Part shown: in pieces, positions 42,932 to 51,539 of the stretch
Layout: each line of letters opens with the position of its first letter
Position numbering within the stretch: position 1 is the stretch's first letter
Origin: Sinorhizobium sp. 6-70
GTDB lineage: Bacteria; Pseudomonadota; Alphaproteobacteria; Rhizobiales; Rhizobiaceae
Length of the DNA: 64,000 bases
Direction: 5' to 3'
Assembly: GCF_030124375.1 (NCBI RefSeq)
Contig: NZ_JASKLS010000010.1
Coordinates: 186,001 to 250,000, forward strand
Program-made: the position numbers and the translations under genes
The notes under the pieces: model-generated
Database searches by the model: none
The model's input: the letters and a program-made list of their open reading frames with translations, nothing else
What the model was told of the DNA's origin: nothing

Positions 42932-45147
42932 CGCACGGTTCCGATACGGGGTGGCTGCGCGCGAAGCGCGTTCAAGGTTACGACGATCGAACTGGCCGAC
43001 ATGGCGGCAGCGGCAATCAGCGGAGAGGCCAGGCCCAGCACAGCGATCGGGATGAGCGCAAGGTTATAGGCCGCAGCAAAGATGAGGTTCTGCCGGACGA
43101 TGCCCGCTGCTTTCAAGGCTGTGCGGTGCGCGACGATCATCGAAGACAGCGTTTCAGCCGGAAGCACGAAGTCGGCCGCCACCTGCGTTGCCGGCACACC
43201 ATGACCGAAGCTGGCGGAGACGTGAGCCGCGGCGAGCGCCGGTGCGTCGTTGAGGCCATCGCCGACCATGAGAGGCCTTGCCCCCTTTACCTTCCAGTCG
43301 GTCAGCAAGGCTGCCTTCTCGGCAGGCTTCAGCCCGCCACGGCGATCCTCTATGGCGAGTTCATCGGCGCATCGCTCGACCGCGCTAATACGATCCCCGG
43401 AGAGAATACTGATCGGAAGGCCGACCCTGCGGAAATGGTCGAGGGTTTCGATTGCATCGACGCGAACCTTGTCGGCGAAAGCGAATCTCGCCGGTGCGTT
43501 GGATCGGGAAGCCACCCAGACCTCGCTCGCTCCATCGGCCGCCTCATTTTGGATGCCGCAGAAGACGGCGCTGCCGAGCCGAGCCGGCTCGCCATCGACG
43601 AAACCGGAGACGCCGGCTCCGGGCGTTTCAACCGGGTTTTCGACTGGGGTGCCCCGTCCCAACCGGCGTGATATCGCCCGCGCAAAGGGATGCATACTCA
43701 CCCAGGCCAGTGCAGCGGCGAGATGCCGAGCAGCAGGATCCGCGGGAATGGACACAAGATCCGGCCGCCCGTCGGTCAATGTGCCGGTCTTGTCAACGAC
43801 GACGCGATCGATCGTTGCCAGCCTGTCGAGCGCGTCGCCCGAGCGAACGAGTATGCCGCGCCGAAGCAATCCGCCGATCGCGGCAACCTGCACCGCTGGA
43901 ATGGCGAGCCCGATCGCACAGGGGCAGGCAATGATCAGGACCGTGACCGCATGCAACAACGCGGTCGGCGGGTCGGCCCCGATGAGCCACCAGCCCAACA
44001 GGGTCAGGAACGCGACCACATGGACGAGCGGTGTCCAAAGTGCGGCCAGCCGATCGGCCATTGTGGCGGCGCGTCCCTTCTGAAGCTGCGCCTGCTCGAC
44101 CAGACGGAGGATTTCCGAAAGGTAGCTCTCGGCAACGGGCTTGACGGCCCGGATGTGTAGAGGGGTCGGACCATTGATACTACCTGCCAGAACGTCATCT
44201 CCCGGACCGACCTGCTCCGGCAGCGTTTCCCCCGTCACGGCGGATCGGTCGAGCGTCGTCTCCCCGCTCACGACCCGGCCATCCACAGGCACCGTTTCAC
44301 CGGCCTCTACGACCACCAGCATTCCCGGCTCGACCGAAGCAGCGGGCACGACAGCCGATTGTCCATCCGCGCGCAGGATCTTGGCGTGCTCGGTCCGCAT
44401 CATGGCGAGGCGCTCAATCGCTTCCCGTGACCTCGCCCGGACACGGAAATCGAGATAGCGGCCGATCAGAAGGACGAAGAGGAGCATTGACGCGCTGTCG
44501 AAATAGACATGCGCATTGTGCCGGAAGAGCTCCATCAGGCTGATTGCGGTTGCGAGCACGAGAGCGGCGACGATCGGGACGTCGATATTGGTGAGGCCGG
44601 CCTTCAGTGCCGCGAAAGCAGAGCGGTAGAACGGGCGACCAGCAACAGCGAGCGCGGGTACGGCGACCAGGGCGGACAACCAATTGAAGAACGCTTGTGT
44701 GCTTGCCGACATGCCTTGCGCCTGACCGGCCCATACCGCCCAGGCGAGCATCATGACGTTCGAGGACGCGAATCCCGCAATCGCCAGGCAACGCAGAAGC
44801 TCGCGACCGGTTCGATGGTGAGAGGCACTCAGCGACCCGGCGTCGTAGGGTGCGACTGCATAGCCGAGATCGCGAACGGTCTTGCCGATGACTTCGGCAT
44901 GGTCGGGGCCCCCGACCCATTCGACGGAAAGGCGCCGCAGGGTGAGGTTGACGCGGGCGCGGGTGATCGCCGGGTCGCTCGCCAGACGCGTTTCAATCTT
45001 ACGAATGCAATTCGCACAATGAACGCCCTCGACAAGAAGATCGAGTTGCTGTGCACTTCCCGTTCTCGACGCGGCGAGCGCTGACAGAAGTGCCGGCGGC
45101 GGCGTTGGCGGCATGCTGTTCAGTGCAATGTTTGGTCGCGCGGTCAT
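42928..45147 (-). CDS. ccoI: Copper-transporting P-type ATPase CcoI/FixI
   Basis: A 739-residue P1B ATPase that exports Cu(I) for assembly of cbb3 oxidase. An N-terminal metal-binding domain has CANCIRK, the membrane ion site is CPCAIGLAIP, the phosphorylation site is DKTGTLTDG, and the hinge is VGDGLNDAPALAAA. Eight membrane segments are expected. It overlaps ccoH (4 bases) and ccoS (4 bases). Length and order match rhizobial FixI. Confidence 0.94.
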   Translation of the reverse strand: MTARPNIALNSMPPTPPPALLSALAASRTGSAQQLDLLVEGVHCANCIRKIETRLASDPAITRARVNLTLRRLSVEWVGGPDHAEVIGKTVRDLGYAVAPYDAGSLSASHHRTGRELLRCLAIAGFASSNVMMLAWAVWAGQAQGMSASTQAFFNWLSALVAVPALAVAGRPFYRSAFAALKAGLTNIDVPIVAALVLATAISLMELFRHNAHVYFDSASMLLFVLLIGRYLDFRVRARSREAIERLAMMRTEHAKILRADGQSAVVPAASVEPGMLVVVEAGETVPVDGRVVSGETTLDRSAVTGETLPEQVGPGDDVLAGSINGPTPLHIRAVKPVAESYLSEILRLVEQAQLQKGRAATMADRLAALWTPLVHVVAFLTLLGWWLIGADPPTALLHAVTVLIIACPCAIGLAIPAVQVAAIGGLLRRGILVRSGDALDRLATIDRVVVDKTGTLTDGRPDLVSIPADPAARHLAAALAWVSMHPFARAISRRLGRGTPVENPVETPGAGVSGFVDGEPARLGSAVFCGIQNEAADGASEVWVASRSNAPARFAFADKVRVDAIETLDHFRRVGLPISILSGDRISAVERCADELAIEDRRGGLKPAEKAALLTDWKVKGARPLMVGDGLNDAPALAAAHVSASFGHGVPATQVAADFVLPAETLSSMIVAHRTALKAAGIVRQNLIFAAAYNLALIPIAVLGLASPLIAAAAMSASSIVVTLNALRAQPPRIGTVR

Positions 45148-45641
45148 GGACGGACATCGACCTCTTCAATGATGTGAACCGTCTGTCCGCCACGCGCGAT
45201 CCGCGCCCGGATGAACCAGCGGCCTGCCAGCGGGACCGAGAGATCGGCGACATAGTCACCATTCGGTTGACGGTCGTACTGGACGGCTTGAATCTGCGGG
45301 AACCGGCTCATCCGTTCGGCAGTCGCGCGCACCTCGTCGGCGATTAGAAGCTGTCCGTCCGCGTCGTGGACGCGCAGCGTCAGCCGGCCACCCAGCTTTT
45401 CTCCCTCGTCGAAGGAAAGCGTGGTCTTCCAGCCGAGGCGCTTTTCTGCTTCGCGCTGTGCCAGAACCTCATTGTAGTTCAATCCGATGGCGTAGGCGTT
45501 GTCCGTGACCACGCCGGTGAAACTCCTGTTTGCCAGAGCGACAAACCACACCTCAAACCCAGCAAGGAGGATGAAGAAAAAAATGAAACAGCCGGGTATC
45601 CAGAGATCCTTCCTACCGGAGACGAACGTCCTTGGTATCAT
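45144..45641 (-). CDS. ccoH: cbb3 oxidase assembly protein CcoH/FixH
   Basis: A 165-residue protein with an N-terminal membrane anchor (LWIPGCFIFFFILLAGFEVWF) and a periplasmic FixH domain containing NYNEVLAQREAEKRLGWKT and the C-terminal GRWFIRARIARGGQTVHI. FixH-type proteins bind the oxidase during assembly. It overlaps ccoG and ccoI by 4 bases on each side. Confidence 0.9.
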   Translation of the reverse strand: MIPRTFVSGRKDLWIPGCFIFFFILLAGFEVWFVALANRSFTGVVTDNAYAIGLNYNEVLAQREAEKRLGWKTTLSFDEGEKLGGRLTLRVHDADGQLLIADEVRATAERMSRFPQIQAVQYDRQPNGDYVADLSVPLAGRWFIRARIARGGQTVHIIEEVDVRP

Positions 45642-47083
45642 CGCGCTGGCCCCCAGAAGTAGGTTTCGACTTCTTCGAGTGTCGCCCCGTTCGCCGCATT
45701 GGTAACGACGATGCGGATGTTCGTGCGCCCCGAAGGGCCCCGTCTGGGTGCTGCCGTGATGAACAGCCGGTCACTGATCCGGCGGTTTCCCGGCACGGCC
45801 AGATGGACCGCTTCATGTCCGGTTTGCGCGTCGGCAAAGCGTAGCGTCGCTCCAGGAAGTCCCTCGGCGTGAATGGCAATGCGATCCAGCGTGGGAAGAC
45901 GATGGGCGAGCCGGAAACTGAAATCGTTACGCACAGAGCCATCCGACAACTGCACGAAGGGCTGGCCACGTTGCGGATCGATATCGACAAGCACACTTTT
46001 CATGCGAAGGGTCCCGAATACGCTCGATCCGAGCGCGACCAGGCACAGGATGGCGTAAAGGAGGGTCTTGGGCCGAAGGAATCGAACCGTCGGCTTTTGA
46101 AACGATCCGGCACTGTCGGAACCTTCGACGTCGAAACGAATTAGCCCGGCCGGCCGGCCGATCCTGGCCATCACATCGTCGCAGGCGTCGATGCAGAGCC
46201 CGCAGCCAATGCACCCCATCTGCAAACCGTCACGAATATCGATCCCCGTCGGGCAGACATTGACGCAGCGCTGGCAGTCGATGCAGTCCCCTCGCCCGGC
46301 GTCGAACGAGCTGGCCTCGCGCACAAGTGCGGAGAGATCCGTCAGCGTCGAGCGCAACGGCACCTTCTTCTTGCCACGCGGCTCGCCCCGCCATCTCTGA
46401 TAGGTAACGACGAGGCTGTCCTTGTCGAGCAGCGCGGCCTGAAAGCGGGGCCACGGGCACATGTGCAGGCACACCCGTTCCTTGGCGTAGGCCGCAAACA
46501 GCCACGTGGTGAGTGTCAGGACCCCAACGGCTATGTAGGCTCCCATCGGCGCTGCGCCGGTGACCAGAGCGTGAGGAAAGGTCAGCGCATCGTTGAAGTA
46601 CGCGGCAAAACCGATCGCGGTCGCGATGGCGAGCGTGACCTGCACAATGGCCTTTGCCACGTTCGACAGAAGCGTATCCTTGCCGAACAGGCGCTCGCAG
46701 AGCCGTTCGATCGTGAAGAAGAGGTCGGTCCAGACCGTCTGCGGGCAGGTGAATCCGCACCACACGCGACCGGCAAGCGTCGTCGCGCCGAACAGGCCAA
46801 AGGCGCCGAGGATGAGAACGCCGACGGCGATCGGCAGGTCCTGCGGCCAGAACTCCAGTCCGAAGAGGAACAGCCGCCTTCCGGGAAGATCGAACAGGAC
46901 CGCCTGATCGGGCAACTGCGGCCCGCGATCCCATCGGATCCAGGGCGTGACGAAGTAGAACGTCAGCAAAATAGCGGCCACGACGGTCTTGATCGTGCGG
47001 TAACGGCCGCGCACGGTTTGCGGGATAGCCAAGCGCGCCGGCTTGCGCGGGGAAACGGTGTCGAGGATCGTCGTGGTCGCCAT
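45638..47083 (-). CDS. ccoG: Cytochrome oxidase accessory protein CcoG/FixG
   Basis: A 481-residue membrane ferredoxin, known to reduce copper for cbb3 assembly. Four or five membrane segments come first, with GRVWCGFTCPQTVWTDLF and CLHMCPWPRFQAALL, then a two-cluster ferredoxin domain (CIDCQRCVNVCPTGIDIRDG, GCIGCGLCIDACDDVM) and a C-terminal immunoglobulin-like domain. ATG 47083 overlaps the ccoP stop (TAATG), so I chose it over codons upstream inside ccoP. Confidence 0.94.
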   Translation of the reverse strand: MATTTILDTVSPRKPARLAIPQTVRGRYRTIKTVVAAILLTFYFVTPWIRWDRGPQLPDQAVLFDLPGRRLFLFGLEFWPQDLPIAVGVLILGAFGLFGATTLAGRVWCGFTCPQTVWTDLFFTIERLCERLFGKDTLLSNVAKAIVQVTLAIATAIGFAAYFNDALTFPHALVTGAAPMGAYIAVGVLTLTTWLFAAYAKERVCLHMCPWPRFQAALLDKDSLVVTYQRWRGEPRGKKKVPLRSTLTDLSALVREASSFDAGRGDCIDCQRCVNVCPTGIDIRDGLQMGCIGCGLCIDACDDVMARIGRPAGLIRFDVEGSDSAGSFQKPTVRFLRPKTLLYAILCLVALGSSVFGTLRMKSVLVDIDPQRGQPFVQLSDGSVRNDFSFRLAHRLPTLDRIAIHAEGLPGATLRFADAQTGHEAVHLAVPGNRRISDRLFITAAPRRGPSGRTNIRIVVTNAANGATLEEVETYFWGPAR

Positions 47084-47952
47084 TACTTTTCTCCGCCACC
47101 GAGTGTGTGGACATAGACGGCGAGCATCCGGATGGTTCCTTCGTCCAGGCGGCTCTCCCATGTGGGCATCTGGCCCATTTTCGGCTGCGTGATCTGACGA
47201 ATGACGGCGTCACGCGTTCCGCCATAGAGCCAGATCGCATCGTTCAATCGCGGAGCGCCGAACTCACGGTTCCCTTCACCACCCGCACCGTGGCAGGACT
47301 CGCAATTGTCCGCGAAAAGCGCCGCTCCCGGCATGCTCGCCCTCATGGCGTCAAGGCTGCGATCGGAGAGGCTGAGCACGTAGTCGGCCGTCGCGACAAT
47401 TTCTTCACCGGTCATAACGTCGCCGAACGCAGGCATCTCACTTGCCCGCGCATCGTCGCTTGCGGTGCGAATTCCATGCCGGATGGTCGTGTGGATGTCT
47501 GTGATCGTGCCGCCCCAAAGCCAGTCGTCATCGATCAGCGATGGAAACTGGCCGATTTGTCCGACGGCTCCCACCCCGTGGCAGGCTGCGCAATTCTCGT
47601 TGAAGGCGGCCACCCCACCCGCAACGGCGAACCGGCGCAACTCTTCATTGTCCTCAATCTGCTCCAGGGGCGTGGCGAGGATCTGGTTGCGCCACGCGGA
47701 TTGCATATCGCGGGCCTGCTGCGTCGCCTCGCTCAAGTCGTTCCTGCTGGACCATCCGAGGATGCCCGGGGCATAGCTCTTCGTCGTCGCGAAGGACGGA
47801 TACAGCACCAGGTATCCGATCGACAGAACCCATGTGACGATGAAGGTGATCAGCCACCAGTTCGGGATGGGGGTTCTGAGTTCCTTGATCCCATCCCATT
47901 CGTGTCCTGTCGTGACCTGGCCGGTCAGCGGATCGCGCTCCTGAACGCTCAT
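47083..47952 (-). CDS. ccoP: cbb3-type cytochrome c oxidase subunit CcoP (diheme)
   Basis: A 289-residue diheme cytochrome c. After an N-terminal DGIKELRTPIPNWWLITFIV anchor the two heme sites are NENCAACHGVG and NCESCHGAGGEG, each with a downstream Met ligand region (EMPAFGDV, QMPTWE). It passes electrons to CcoO and CcoN from the periplasm. ATG 47952 overlaps the ccoQ stop. The order N-O-Q-P is complete. Confidence 0.94.
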   Translation of the reverse strand: MSVQERDPLTGQVTTGHEWDGIKELRTPIPNWWLITFIVTWVLSIGYLVLYPSFATTKSYAPGILGWSSRNDLSEATQQARDMQSAWRNQILATPLEQIEDNEELRRFAVAGGVAAFNENCAACHGVGAVGQIGQFPSLIDDDWLWGGTITDIHTTIRHGIRTASDDARASEMPAFGDVMTGEEIVATADYVLSLSDRSLDAMRASMPGAALFADNCESCHGAGGEGNREFGAPRLNDAIWLYGGTRDAVIRQITQPKMGQMPTWESRLDEGTIRMLAVYVHTLGGGEK

Positions 47953-48107
47953 CGTGTGCCTCCTTCATCCTTGAACGGGATACGGGCGTGCCGTTCCATT
48001 TGAGATCGAGCAGACGGGCTGAAGGCGTTCCAGACGATCGCGGTGAACAGGAAGCAGGCGATGACGAGCCAGCCATCGACAACTATGCTGATGATGAACT
48101 GCGACAT
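47949..48107 (-). CDS. ccoQ: cbb3-type oxidase small subunit CcoQ
   Basis: A 52-residue single-span protein: MSQFIISIVVDGWLVIACFL, FTAIVWNAFSPSARSQMERH, ARIPFKDEGGTR. The hydrophobic stretch plus a charged FxPSxRxxxExxARxPFxDE tail is typical of CcoQ, which stabilises the oxidase. It starts 3 bases after the ccoO stop and its end overlaps the ccoP ATG. Confidence 0.88.
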   Translation of the reverse strand: MSQFIISIVVDGWLVIACFLFTAIVWNAFSPSARSQMERHARIPFKDEGGTR

Positions 48108-48110
48108 GCG

Positions 48111-48851
48111 TTACTCCTTCGGCTTGTCCAGGCGGACATCCGAGAAGTCGACCATGGTGCCGAGCACCTGCAGATAGGCGATCAGGGCATCCATCTCCGT
48201 GGTGCGGTCGGGCCGGCCGTCGAAGTCGCCAAGCTTGGCGCCTGGATAGCGGGCGAGAAGCCCTTCGGTGCCCTCCCCCGTCGCCTGCGCGCGGATGTCA
48301 TCGGCAGCGTCGATGATCCCCTCGCTCGAGTAGGGCACGTCGACCTTACGGAGCGCCCGCAGGTGATCCGAGATATCGTCGTATTTGAGATCGCGGTCCC
48401 ACAGGAACGGGTAAGCGGGCATGACCGACACCGGCACGACGTCGCGCGGATTGATGATGTGCGCCACATGCCAGGCGTTGGAATATTTGCCGCCGACCCG
48501 CGCAAGATCGGGTCCGGTGCGCTTCGAGCCCCAGAGGAAGGGATGGTCGTACATGCTCTCGGCGGCGATCGAATAATGCCCGTAACGCTCGACCTCGTCA
48601 CGGAAGGGCCGGACCTGCTGGCTGTGACAGGTGTAGCACCCCTCGCGCGTATAGATGTTGCGGCCGAGTTGCTCGAGCGGCGTGTAGGGGCGAACCCCCG
48701 TTACCGGCTTGATAGTTTCATCAAGACGGAAGAGCGGCACGACCTCGACCAGGCCGCCGATCGCGACGACCAGAAAACTCAGGACGAACAGCAATGTCGT
48801 CGAGCGTTCGATCGTTCCGTGGGTGACTTTTGTTTCAGGTGCATTTGCCAT
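48111..48851 (-). CDS. ccoO: cbb3-type cytochrome c oxidase subunit CcoO (monoheme)
   Basis: A 246-residue monoheme cytochrome c. One N-terminal membrane anchor (LLFVLSFLVVAIGGLVEVVPL) precedes the heme site REGCYTCHSQQVRPFRDEVE and the conserved RTGPDLARVGGKYSN. It transfers electrons from CcoP to CcoN. It begins 40 bases after the ccoN stop and is followed closely by ccoQ. Confidence 0.94.
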   Translation of the reverse strand: MANAPETKVTHGTIERSTTLLFVLSFLVVAIGGLVEVVPLFRLDETIKPVTGVRPYTPLEQLGRNIYTREGCYTCHSQQVRPFRDEVERYGHYSIAAESMYDHPFLWGSKRTGPDLARVGGKYSNAWHVAHIINPRDVVPVSVMPAYPFLWDRDLKYDDISDHLRALRKVDVPYSSEGIIDAADDIRAQATGEGTEGLLARYPGAKLGDFDGRPDRTTEMDALIAYLQVLGTMVDFSDVRLDKPKE

Positions 48852-48891
48852 TGCGAAGCGACGTCTTTCAGCTTGAACAGAGGGGGCGGGC

Positions 48892-50385
48892 TTAACCTTC
48901 CGAAACGGAAGGGCGCATTGAATCGATACCGGGCCGCTCAGACTGGCGGAGATTTGCGCGTCGGCTCCTGGAGGCGGCGATTGTCATGAAGACGTTGAAG
49001 GCCATCAGCAGAGCGCCGAGCAGGTAGAGCAATCCACCAAGTGCGCGCACGAGATAATAGGGGTGCAGCATCGCGACGCTGTCGGCGAAGGAATATTGAA
49101 GGAAGCCGAACTGGTCGTAGGCCCGCCACATCAGACCCTGCGCGATACCGGCCACCCACATCGCGGTGATGTAGAGAACGATGCCGATCGTCGCGATCCA
49201 GAAATGCCACTCGACGAGCCGGTGCGACCAAAGTGGCGAGCGCCAAAGGCGCGGCACCAGATAATAGATCGAGCCGAAGACCATGAAGGCCACCCAGCCG
49301 AGCGCGCCGGAATGAACATGACCGACCGTCCAGTCCGTATAGTGACTGAGCGCATTGACGGCCTTGATGGACATCAGCGGCCCCTCGAAAGTCGCCATGC
49401 CATAGAAGGCGACCGCGACGACGAGGAAGCGCAGGATCGGGTCGCTGCGCAGCTTTCCCCACGCACCCGACAGGGTCATGATGCCGTTGATCATGCCGCC
49501 CCAGGAAGGGATCCAAAGCATGATCGAAAACGCCATGCCCAGCGTCTGCGCCCAATCGGGCAGTGCGCTGTAGTGGAGGTGATGCGGGCCAGCCCAGATA
49601 TAGAGGAAGATCAGTGCCCAGAAGTGCACGATCGAGAGTCGATAGGAATAGATCGGCCGCTCTGCCTGCTTCGGAACGAAATAGTACATCATCCCGATGA
49701 AGCCGGCCGTCAGGAAGAAGCCGATCATGTTGTGGCCGTACCACCACTGGATCAGCGCATCCTGGACCCCGGCAAATTGCGAATAGCTCTTGGTTCCGAC
49801 GAAGGAGACCGGAATAGCCAGGTTGTTGACGATGTGCAGGACTGCGACAGTGATGATGAAGGCGAGATAGAACCAGTTCGCCACATAGATGTGCGGTTCA
49901 CGGCGCCGAGCGAGTGTGCCGGTAAAGATTGCAAGATAGGTCAGCCATACAGCGAGAAGCAGCAGGTCGGCATACCATTCCGGCTCGGCATATTCCTTGC
50001 TCTGTGTGATGCCAAGTGGATAGCCAGTCAATGCCAGGACGAGGACGAGCTGGTAGCCAAAGAACAGGAGCATCGAGAGCTGGCGACCGCCCCACAGCCC
50101 GACCTGGCACGTCCTTTGGACGACATAGAGAGAAGTCGCGAGCAGCGCATTGCCGGCGAAAGCGAGCACGACACCCGACACGTGAACCGGACGGAGCCGC
50201 CCGAAGGTCGCGTATTCCGAGAAGTTTAAGGACGGGAACGTCAACTGGAGGGCAACCAGAAGCCCTGCCGACAGGCCGACGAGCGCCCAAATGACCGTAG
50301 CCAACGTGAACCAGCGGACGATCTGCTCGTCGTAGCCTGGAATGACGACTGCCTGTCGCTCGTCCTGCGTTATTATCCCATGCAT
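48892..50385 (-). CDS. ccoN: cbb3-type cytochrome c oxidase catalytic subunit CcoN
   Basis: A 497-residue, about 12-span heme-copper oxidase subunit that reduces O2 with high affinity. Histidine ligands are in PVHVSGVVLAFAGNAL, VQWWYGHN-like IQWWYGHNMIGFF, GPHHLHYSALP and TVGHVHSGALGW. ATG 50385 has GGAAGCGAG upstream and gives the usual N-terminus; a frame open to 50595 is not needed. The divergent region to dgoA holds a GTATG-N9-CATAC dyad, and I saw no TTGA-N6-TCAA (FixK/FNR) box there. Confidence 0.94.
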   Translation of the reverse strand: MHGIITQDERQAVVIPGYDEQIVRWFTLATVIWALVGLSAGLLVALQLTFPSLNFSEYATFGRLRPVHVSGVVLAFAGNALLATSLYVVQRTCQVGLWGGRQLSMLLFFGYQLVLVLALTGYPLGITQSKEYAEPEWYADLLLLAVWLTYLAIFTGTLARRREPHIYVANWFYLAFIITVAVLHIVNNLAIPVSFVGTKSYSQFAGVQDALIQWWYGHNMIGFFLTAGFIGMMYYFVPKQAERPIYSYRLSIVHFWALIFLYIWAGPHHLHYSALPDWAQTLGMAFSIMLWIPSWGGMINGIMTLSGAWGKLRSDPILRFLVVAVAFYGMATFEGPLMSIKAVNALSHYTDWTVGHVHSGALGWVAFMVFGSIYYLVPRLWRSPLWSHRLVEWHFWIATIGIVLYITAMWVAGIAQGLMWRAYDQFGFLQYSFADSVAMLHPYYLVRALGGLLYLLGALLMAFNVFMTIAASRSRRANLRQSERPGIDSMRPSVSEG

Positions 50386-50433
50386 TCCGAACTCGCTTCC
50401 GTTGAGACTCTGGACAAAGACATATCCGTCTTT

Positions 50434-50458
50434 TAAGTATGGCCAATCGCCATACAAT
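50434..50458. promoter_or_regulatory. MocR operator copy 3 (between ccoN and dgoA)
   Basis: TAAGTATG, nine bases (GCCAATCGC), CATACAAT. The perfect inner dyad is GTATGGC-N5-GCCATAC at 50437-50455. The core half-site GTATG and the 9-base spacing equal copies at 39163 and 51456. It is 48 bases before ccoN and 125 bases before dgoA. Confidence 0.65.
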
Positions 50459-50583
50459 ATGCGGTGCGTTGAATCCAGAAATATAGGCAAACTGCGACGA
50501 AATGTGCCGCGTGTGATGCCTAGGAGGCAGCGATTGGCCCAAGCTCGAAACATCTGTATGGCAGGATCGGAAGGAACCATACA

Positions 50584-51270
50584 ATGCCCGAACACCTAAC
50601 GACAGCGGCTGAGCCCCTCACGCTTGCATCGGCTCTCGAAGCGTGTCCGCTGATCGCAGTGCTGCGCTGGATCACGCCGGAAGAGATTGAGGATGTCACC
50701 GCCGTGCTCGTTGAGGCCGGTTTTCGCCTGATCGAGGTCCCGCTTAACTCGCCGGACCCGCTTAACAGCATCGAGCGCATCGCGCGGCGCTTCGGAGACG
50801 AGGCTCTCATTGGAGCCGGAACCGTCATGAAGCCTGCCGATGTCGCCCGCGTTCGCGACGCGGGCGGAAGGCTGATTGTCATGCCTCACGCGGATACCGC
50901 CGTAGTGCGATCGGCACGCGAACACAAAATGGCCTGTTTTCCTGGCGTATTCACCCCCACGGAAGGCTTTGCGGCGCTTGAAGCTGGTGCCGACGGCTTG
51001 AAAGTATTCCCCGCCGAAGCGATCTCGCCGCCGGTTCTGAAGGCATGGCGTGCCGTGTTTGCCGACACGATCCCGTTGCTGCCGACAGGCGGCATCACGC
51101 CTGACGTCGTGGCGGGCTGGGTCGCCGCAGGCGCAAGCGGCTTTGGGATTGGGGGCAATCTCTACAGGCCCGGACGAAACCCGCGAGAAATACGCGACAT
51201 CGCTGCAGCCTTCGTGGCGGCATGGAGGGCAGCGGCACCCTCGATTCGAGAAAACCTGGACAAAGGCTAG
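50584..51270 (+). CDS. dgoA: 2-dehydro-3-deoxy-6-phosphogalactonate aldolase
   Basis: A 228-residue KDPG/KDPGal-type class I aldolase, producing pyruvate and glyceraldehyde 3-phosphate. CPLIAVLRWITPEEIEDVTA, GFRLIEVPLNSPDPLNSIER, GAGTVMKPADV and LKVFPAEAISPPVLKAWRAV (with the Schiff-base lysine) match the DgoA branch; LLPTGGITPDVVAGWVAAGA is the phosphate loop. It is divergent from ccoN. No galactonate dehydratase or kinase is adjacent, so it is an isolated aldolase here, upstream of hemA by 269 bases. Confidence 0.9.
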   Translation: MPEHLTTAAEPLTLASALEACPLIAVLRWITPEEIEDVTAVLVEAGFRLIEVPLNSPDPLNSIERIARRFGDEALIGAGTVMKPADVARVRDAGGRLIVMPHADTAVVRSAREHKMACFPGVFTPTEGFAALEAGADGLKVFPAEAISPPVLKAWRAVFADTIPLLPTGGITPDVVAGWVAAGASGFGIGGNLYRPGRNPREIRDIAAAFVAAWRAAAPSIRENLDKG

Positions 51271-51455
51271 CGAAATAGAGCGCCCCGATAAGGCTGGTGT
51301 GGTCGCACATCCGCTCCAAGGGCGATGATGCGCCGAAAACCGAGCTTTTCTGACCCGGTGAAGGTCGAATTCAGCGGGGCGAAGCCTCCTGGCCGGGTCA
51401 AGAGATATCGCGGTATAGCGTGGTGTGTTTTTGGAGCCGTCCTGGCAACTCTTGT

Positions 51456-51480
51456 AATGTATGGATCATAGACATACATT
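51456..51480. promoter_or_regulatory. MocR operator copy 2 (hemA promoter)
   Basis: AATGTATG (51456-51463), nine bases, CATACATT (51473-51480). The arms and spacing are the same as in the mocR promoter copy at 39163-39187. It lies 59 bases before the hemA ATG. Confidence 0.8.
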
Positions 51481-51539
51481 GATGAAACATGTACGGCAAT
51501 ATCCGGCTCTCCATCCCGGACAACTCAGGTGTGCGCCCC

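Noticed and set aside
48938..50229. Long open frames overlapping ccoN in other frames and on the other strand
   Set aside because: ccoN has all histidine ligands and a good start; the others are Arg/Gly-rich shadow frames.
50554..50582. TGTATGG and CCATACA around the dgoA start as a fourth MocR operator
   Set aside because: The spacer between the TGTATG/CATACA cores is 17 bases, not 9, and it overlaps the start codon; only the 50434-50458 site keeps the shared spacing.
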